A DNA stretch of 64,000 nucleotides, taken from NCBI GenBank assembly GCA_029891385.1, contig CM057228.1:67121523-67185522 (forward strand), read 5' to 3'. Under the pieces are notes generated by a model. That model searched no databases, was not told the origin of the DNA, and saw nothing but the letters and a program-made list of their open reading frames with translations. The position numbers and the translations under genes are program-made. Below are positions 57,301 through 64,000 of the stretch, in pieces. Positions within the stretch are counted from its first letter, which is position 1. Each line of letters begins with the position of its first letter. The DNA comes from Erythroxylum novogranatense (Eukaryota > Streptophyta > Magnoliopsida > Malpighiales > Erythroxylaceae).

Positions 57301-58272
57301 AGCTTCGATGTGTTTTAATTGGGTTTTTTAGGCATAACTAATTGTGTAGACCTCCAATTGAGGTGATGTTCGATTTGTTATGATCTAGTGAATGAGGTCT
57401 ATAATTGAGGAAAAGAATAAAAGTTTGACTTCCGATTTCTGAGAGCACATTTAGTGAAAGATAGTTAAGAATGTGATTGTATTGCAACCTAAAGACTGTA
57501 CTTGGTAATTGGGGTATAATGTGAGACTTTGAAAGAAAATTCATTGTTACTGGGAATTTTAGGAACTGAGCATAAAGAATGAATTTGATCTAGAGAGTAG
57601 TGTTATTTGATTATGAGATAATACCCAAATGAAAGTATGTTGGATAAATTGACTAGAAATTAGAATTTGAAATTGAAAGTTCTGTAATACGTTATTGAAT
57701 CGAAATGAGCCGGTAGTGATCAAGTGAGTGAAAGTTAGATACTGAGTAAAAGAAATTGGAAAGGGAAATGGTACCGGAAACTCATGAATAGGCATAGTAC
57801 ATACATTATTCAAGGCATGTGCATCATTAATTATTTTGATTTGTGCATTTTGTAATGAATGAAATTAATTGATTGTTATAGAGCCGATGGATCGATAATT
57901 CACGTAACGATCTTTGGAGCTTCGAGAAGCAGACTAGGAAGTTCAGGTGAGTAACCTAGTTGGTTCCTCAGCCTTTATGTGTTTAATATCTTGCCATTAT
58001 GCCATGTGGAGAGAATGGAGGGATATATGTGTTTGTTTTGATTGATTTCAGACCACGGGTGTCCGAAGTATTTGAATGTGATATTGAAGTGCAAAATGTG
58101 TATACTGCATGTGAATGCTACTGTGAAATGATTGAAAATGTGATTTGATACATGTGTATTATCTATAGAGATATGAATGAACTTGTGAAATCCGTAATTG
58201 GTTAATAAATAATGGTTGTGACTGGAGCATATTCTGATCGGAGCTATAACCTCATTAATTGTGAAAAGGGAA

Positions 58273-58432
58273 TAGTGCATACCCAGAGGACTCTCCTATC
58301 CCTAATGTGAGCGAGCAGTAGTGCATACCCAGGGGGCTCTCCTACTTGCTTAAAATGTGATTACTGTGAATGAACCGAGTTTTGAGCTCGAGAGGAGTCA
58401 GTGTATACCCAGAGGGCTCTCCTACTCCCTAA
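58273..58432 (+). repeat. Three copies of a 'gtgcatacccagagggctct' motif in LTR C
   Basis: Copies start near 58275, 58320 and 58401, each ending 'ctcctac' or 'ctcctat'. Confidence 0.85.
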
Positions 58433-59055
58433 GTGTATCTGAATTCTGTTTCGTTAAGCGCCCAGTCACAACTCAAAGTAAAACAATGGAAATTATGGGA
58501 AGAGATTTGTGTGTAGTGTCGATATATATGTGAATAGTGTGAAAGGCGATACGCCTTATATGTGTACAAATTGGCAATGCCTGAGTTAATTTGGAAGGTG
58601 ATAATATGTGATAAGCTGTGAATTGTTTGGTTATGCATGCGTTGAGTGAACCATCGATGATGGTTTCTCACTGAGTTCGCAAACTCACCCAACATTGCAA
58701 TTATTTTTCAGGAATTGAAGAGTACCCCGCTAGTAAAACGGGAGTATATTTGCAGGATTCAAGTGAAAGTCAGAAGTCGGGATCAGTTCGTGTCTGCATT
58801 ACATGTCTTTATTTTTGTAATAAAGTGTTTATTTGTATTTGTGAAATTGACCTCAGTGGCTTTTGAAAATGTGTGTATTGAATTTGGATGTGATTGAATG
58901 AGTACCCAATTTGGGTATGGAATTTCGCACATGTGTTTTAAAAAAAATAATGTATCGATTTCTGAACGAGTGGTTAGCATGCCACCCTCGCGGGGCACAG
59001 ACTCGGATATCACTGTGGATGTCGGGTTCGGGTCTTGCGGGTGTGGGGTGTTGCA

Positions 59056-62000
59056 TTTGTGATATCAGAGCCCAGAAGTATAATCTTACATGGACGTTCT
59101 GAAAAATGTGTCAAGTTACATGCATTTAAGTCATGTCACGGCAGACAGTGACAACTGATCCCCAGTCGAGTATATGAGTCACATGTAGGAGCCTGTACCA
59201 ATTGTTTCAGTCATTAGAATTTGTGAGGAAATTGATGATATATTAGAATGGGATAAATGTCAGTTGTGGATACCATGAAATCGGAAAAAGGTATATGATT
59301 CGATTTGACAAATGAAGATTGAGTGTATTGGTATTAGTGGATACATTATGAAATGTGATATCCGGGTTATACCGGGGGTATATCCTTGAATGTGAAATAG
59401 GTATGAATATGTTCTGAACTGATAGAGGAAATTAGAGCTATGATAGAAATGACAAGAGTACAAGTGTATAATGTGGATGAAATGAAAGGTTATAATTGAG
59501 ATTGATTATTGTGACGAGTGTTATGAAAAATGATTTATGACTACATTAGAGAGAAATCAAGAATGATGGTATATCTATGATGTTGATTTTGAGTGTGAAA
59601 ATAGAAGGGTGCGATGTAATAATGAAAAGATTGAGAGGTAAGACAATGATACTGATAAGTGAAACAGATGTTTCGGTTTAGTTGATTTGCCTAAGTGAAT
59701 ACACACCTGATTATGGGAGCCCCATGGTAAGTGAAAATATTAACCGAAATTGTCTCATATATGTAGAGATGGCATGAGAAGTAAATTTAAGGGATGATTG
59801 TATTGTATAAAGTTCAATATGAGTTCGAATGAAAAAGGAAAGTGTTTATGATAAATCAATTGGGAAAGAAGAGAGACTGTAAATGGTGGTACCAAAAAGA
59901 GAAAGGTTATCTCGATTAAATGTGATTAAAGAGTTCTTAGTAGTATAAGCTATTAATGGGTAAATTGATGAGAATACAATTTCAAATAAGATGTGATGAT
60001 TATAGTGATTTATTGGGAATGAATTGAAATTGTTACATGTTGAGGACTTGATCATGATATAATCCTCACGAGTGAGGATAGGTGCAAAAAGAGAGTATTG
60101 TTTATCCTTAGTGTAAGTGACTAATTGGTACATCGATGCAATGATTTTTTTGATACGGACCTCATTGAGCAAATATTAAAAGGATGTTATGATGATATGG
60201 ATTATGGCATAGATTGATCTACATGGGATATTGTGTATAGTTGAAATTGAGTCCTGCGACATTGAGAATGACTGACAAGAAATGTGATGACTGTGATATT
60301 GAGGAATTTCATAAGTAGTATTGATGAAAATAGTAAGAAATCTACTTGCAAAGAAGAATTTACCTGAATTGGATTAAGTTGCTCGAATGATTCAATTAAA
60401 TAGTGATCAATGCAAGGACTGTATAGAGATAAATTTGAAATGAATTACAAGTTAATTTGGAGTCTTAATTCTAGCAGAGACTCGAGCGTAAGAGGTAGAA
60501 AATGCTTTCATTATGATGATGAGATGAATCCAATTATGTAAGAGAATTACTGAACATTAAGAAAATAGTAATTGCGAATATGAGGATAAAATAGATTCTT
60601 GTATGGTTTATGTGCTGAAAATACGAAATTGATTTGAAGAATGTTTATTTAACGCAGGCAGTGATCTATTGCAAATAAATTGGGTTATGTGGAGACATTA
60701 GGGAAAAAGGAACATATGTCAGAATATGTTATGATGGAATTGAGAAAATTATAAGAAAATCGTTCCTCATTGGAGACTTTTGATATTTAAAGAGTTATAC
60801 AAATTGATCACGGGTATAAGGAATTTTGGATTGTAATTGTCCGAGATGACAATGCCCTAATAATATTGTGCTACTGAAAAGTAAAGTGTCTTAAGTGCAT
60901 TCAGATTGGAAAATGATTAAGATCATCGATGATCGATTAAATGCATTTGAAAAGTGAAGAAGATAAATCGGCACAGATGAGGAAATTGTATCCTATGCGA
61001 ATTTCATAAGAGTGAATTTGACCTTGATATAAATAGTGGATGAATTATTATTCGAAAATGGCATTGGGAGACTTAATGATGATAGGGGTATGGATACAAT
61101 GCGAAATTGTTAGGAACTTATATATGTATACGGGATTTGGAGATTTTGCATTATATCTTTGAAATGTCCGAAGAAGGTTATCTTGTGTCGATGAAAGTGT
61201 GTAAAGTGATTTTTGTACCTTGGGACAAGTAAAACTTCATGGGCTGTATTGTGATTGATGATTTGAGATCTGTTGTAATGAGTGTTGCTCTAAAAGCTTG
61301 GAGACAAAAATTGTACAGAAACAATTGAAGATGTCTGCGAATGTGCAAATCAATAATGATAGAGGTATTTTGTGAATTCGAAAGATTTGAAAAGAATTAA
61401 GCGATTGAATAATTCAAATTATGCGAGTCATGAAATTAAATGGATTGAATAGGAAATTCAAATGAGTTGATCGCAATTTGAGCGATAAGGTTTTGATTGT
61501 ATGACTGAGTAAAAATCGTTGAGCTAGCAAAAAAAAAGGGGCTAAAAGAAAGTATTATTTGTTATTGGAATTCCTAAACTGGTGTGTATATTTAAGAAGA
61601 TTGGCAAAGACCAAATTAAGGTGTTGTCATTTGCGAATGTTATCGAGAAACTGTTGGAGAAATCGTGAGAAGCGATTAGAGTCTTATGGTTTAGTAAGAA
61701 CAAATCGAAAGAGGAATCGATAATTTAGCGTGAAGAATCGAATGGTTGTATGTGTGATTAACCAACAGGCTTGTCTGTTGGAATCAATTGTTTAATGGAT
61801 AATTTGGGAATTCATAGGGACATAAATTAGAGTATAGTCTAAATTGATTGTAGCTATATCAATTGTTGCATTGGTGACACCATTTGAGCAGTGTATATGT
61901 TGAGAGTAAATGAATCTGTAATGAGGATTTCGAAATCAAAATTTATGACAATGTATCGAGTTGATTGTTATCGAGGTGATTATAATCTTATGAGATTAAG

Positions 62001-62482
62001 GTTTTATCACTAAAGAAATGTAATATGATAAACGATAAATGAAATGTTTTGAAGTGAATCGCCTCGGCCGAATACACTTAGATAGAGACACAGGTGTAAT
62101 GAATGGAAATTAAATTCGATATGTAGTGATCTCTATGGGACTGTAGTGTGAATGGAACTACGGATTTGTAAACCTGAAAAAGATGTTTCGGATCCAAAGT
62201 GTGACTTGGACAGGATTAGAAAATATTGTTATGATCTGACATATGTATTATCGATATCGAAAGTAAAGAATTGTGAGTGATCTTGAAGAAACTATGAGAC
62301 TGTGTAAAGTTAGAGAAAAGATAAAGAGTGATTGATAGTATTGATTTCTGTTATTTGGCAGAAATTAGCTATATAGTAACATAAGTGGGAAACAGTATAT
62401 AGTGATCGGAACAATTCCCCTGCTTCCCTGATCAACCGTATATAAAATTTCGATGACGAAATTTTTTTAAGGAGGGGAGAAT
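59056..62482 (+). mobile_element. Element C internal region, non-coding
   Basis: A degenerate primer-binding site (TGATATCAGAGCCC, 59060-59073) opens the region and a 'gatgacgaaat' motif with the purine tract AAGGAGGGGAGAAT closes it. No protein motif of Gag, RT, RNase H or integrase could be read on the plus strand in between. Confidence 0.7.
62469..62482 (+). other. Polypurine tract of element C
   Basis: AAGGAGGGGAGAAT directly precedes the TGTAACATC start of the second LTR. Confidence 0.85.
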
Positions 62483-64000
62483 TGTAACATCTCGACCCCA
62501 ATGGGAAGGGTATATGGGTCAATTTGGTCAGGCTAGTAATTTGCATTTCATATTTCTGATGTGAACATTTATTTGGTCTCTGATTGTAAAGGACTGAGTC
62601 ATTTGGCACATGCACATATAGATAGATGCATTCGTGACTTTTCCCGGCATTTGATTTTGTAAATGATTTGAACTATGAATGTGTGAGATAATTAGATTGG
62701 ATTATGATATCTTGGGAATTATGGAATAATTGGGTGTGAATGGTGGATTTGGAACTGTACTAGAGTGATCGCCAATTGATTATGAACTTTAGACATGTTT
62801 CTGAAAATTTGGGAGAAAATGTCCGGACCTGAAATTCTCCGAGTGGCGGACCGATTGACTGAATAGGACCGAAATAATTGTCCAATGGCTACGGAAATTT
62901 AGAAATATGATTTTAAGAAGTAATATGACGAGCCATTGTAATTTGGAGATGAATTGGACTGGAAATGAAAGTGAAAAGAGAAAGAGATTTGAGGATAAAG
63001 TCTAGAGGTTTAAGTGATTAACCTATAAATGCTTTAGATTTCAATTGAAGAAGGCAAAATCCTCTTTTCCTTCCTCTGAGGCACGACTTTTGTTTCTCCT
63101 CAATGATCGATCCTCCGTTCTTCCTCCTTGTGCGATTGATCGTTGGCTTGTTGTTTGTTTCTTCTTCCTTGTGCAAATCCCAGCCTAAACCCTAAGTAAG
63201 ATGATGTTTTGGTATGGCTATGGGAGCTAAACCGTTGATGTTAAGGTTTAGGGATTTTCTGAGATTCGAAGGTTTTGAGTTTGATTTGGTAAGTATATGA
63301 TTTCATGTTGTTTATTATTGTGTTTAAAGCATGCATGGGGTTAATTGTTAGAGATTTGAGTGTTTAAGTTGAGTTAATACTGGATTTTAGAGAGAGAAAG
63401 AGGAAAAGGAAATCGGAGAAGACGAACCAGGGTCGCACGTCGCGACGAATAAATATTTAGATGTCGCGACGTGGAAATTGCTTAGACGTCGCGACGAGTA
63501 AGGTGGGGACGTCGCAGCGAGCGTGAAACATTGACACCGCGACGAGCCCGAAGGAAGCGTTCGTCGCGGCGAGCGTCTGTACGTCGCGGCGAGCGACTCT
63601 CGCACGTCGCGACGAGCGTCTGTGCGTCGCGATGAGGAACAGTTTCTGATGTGTTTTAATTGGGTTTTTGAGGCATAACTAATTGTGTAGACCTCCAATT
63701 GAGGTGATGTTTGATTTGTTATGATCTAGTGAATGAGGTCTATAATTGAGGAAAAGAATAAAAGCTTGACTTCCGATTTCTGAGAGCACATTTAGTGAAA
63801 GATAGTTAAGAATGTGATTGTATTGCAACCTAAAGAATGTACTTGGTAATTGGGGTATAATGTGAGACTTTGAAAGAAAATTCATTGTTACTGGGAATTT
63901 TAGGAACTGAGCATAAAGAATGAATTTGATCTAGAGAGTAGTGCTATTTGATTGTGAGATAATACCCCAGCGAGTATGACTGGATAAATTGACTGGAAAT
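62483..64000 (+). repeat. Element C 3' LTR (first 1518 bp)
   Basis: It starts TGTAACATCTCGACCCC and follows the 5' LTR closely, without the 130-bp duplication. Its cassette (63431-63640) preserves the 'gtcgcgacgagc' word better than the 5' copy. The window ends inside it. Confidence 0.88.

Larger units (their letters stand above)
55988..59055 (+). repeat. Element C 5' LTR (3068 bp)
   Basis: It starts TGTAACATCCCGACCCC and ends GGGGTGTTGCA before a primer-binding site. TATAAA at 56659-56664 followed by a pyrimidine-rich leader suggests the promoter. It contains a 130-bp tandem duplication, a GC-rich cassette and three 'gcatacccagagggctct' motifs. Confidence 0.88.
55988..64000 (+). mobile_element. 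Element C: non-coding LTR element inserted in element B
   Basis: A 3068-bp LTR, a 3427-bp internal region and the start of a second LTR follow each other. They begin immediately after the Gly/Arg-rich end of B gag. The ends and LTR segments resemble those of B, but no gag or pol trace is visible. It fits a large non-autonomous derivative that could use B-type proteins. The right end lies outside the window. Confidence 0.85.

Noticed and set aside
57338..60172. Several minus-strand frames of 60-110 residues in element C
   Set aside because: They are antisense to the element, contain no known domains, and are rich in Ile, Tyr and His as expected from AT-rich DNA.

Overview
The window is nuclear DNA of a flowering plant, probably a eudicot. 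The evidence is one split gene with GT-AG introns of plant type, several nested Ty3/gypsy and Ty1/copia LTR retrotransposons with tRNA-iMet primer sites, L1-type LINE remnants, a tRNA-derived SINE and a Stowaway-like MITE. I cannot name the species from the sequence. There are no bacterial genes, operons, rRNA genes or CRISPR arrays.

Layout. 1-12614: a Ty3/gypsy-type element (A) with LTRs of about 4.4 kb around only 583 bp of non-coding internal DNA. Its 3' LTR is split by a complete but decayed gypsy element (N1, 3643-11040, target duplication AGTTT). 12615-19400: no intact gene. It holds a decayed LINE 3' half (about 13990-15395, minus), an LTR-like piece ending at 17458 and a fragment of the D-family LTR (17459-18480).

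19733-36683: the only intact host gene seen, a CCCH zinc-finger/coiled-coil protein of 420 residues in 11 exons. Its fifth intron is about 11 kb because it carries a chromovirus (E, 23314-28523) joined directly to a copia internal region (28524-33117) and a copia LTR. The copia part is itself hit by a SINE.

36684-46753: 3' flank, then two decayed copies of a BAHD acyltransferase 5' half (38506-39115 and 46120-46753). They flank a decayed LINE (about 45945 down to 39330) that is split by a solo LTR (F, 39752-42977, target duplication GTTAG). A MITE sits in front of the first BAHD copy and is absent from the second.

46754-64000: a three-level nest. The D LTR interrupts BAHD copy 2. A Tekay-like gypsy (B, minus strand, LTR 49463-52412, pol to 55987) interrupts D. 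A non-coding element (C, plus strand, 55988 to beyond the window end) with LTRs related to those of B interrupts B near its gag/protease boundary.

Apart from the CCCH gene, every coding trace is a transposon gene or a pseudogene with stops or frameshifts. The most unusual signals are the gypsy-copia junction at the shared primer-binding site (28524), the giant sense-strand retroelement intron in an otherwise intact gene, and the GC-rich dyad cassettes that recur with different words, followed by a similar box, in six long LTRs.
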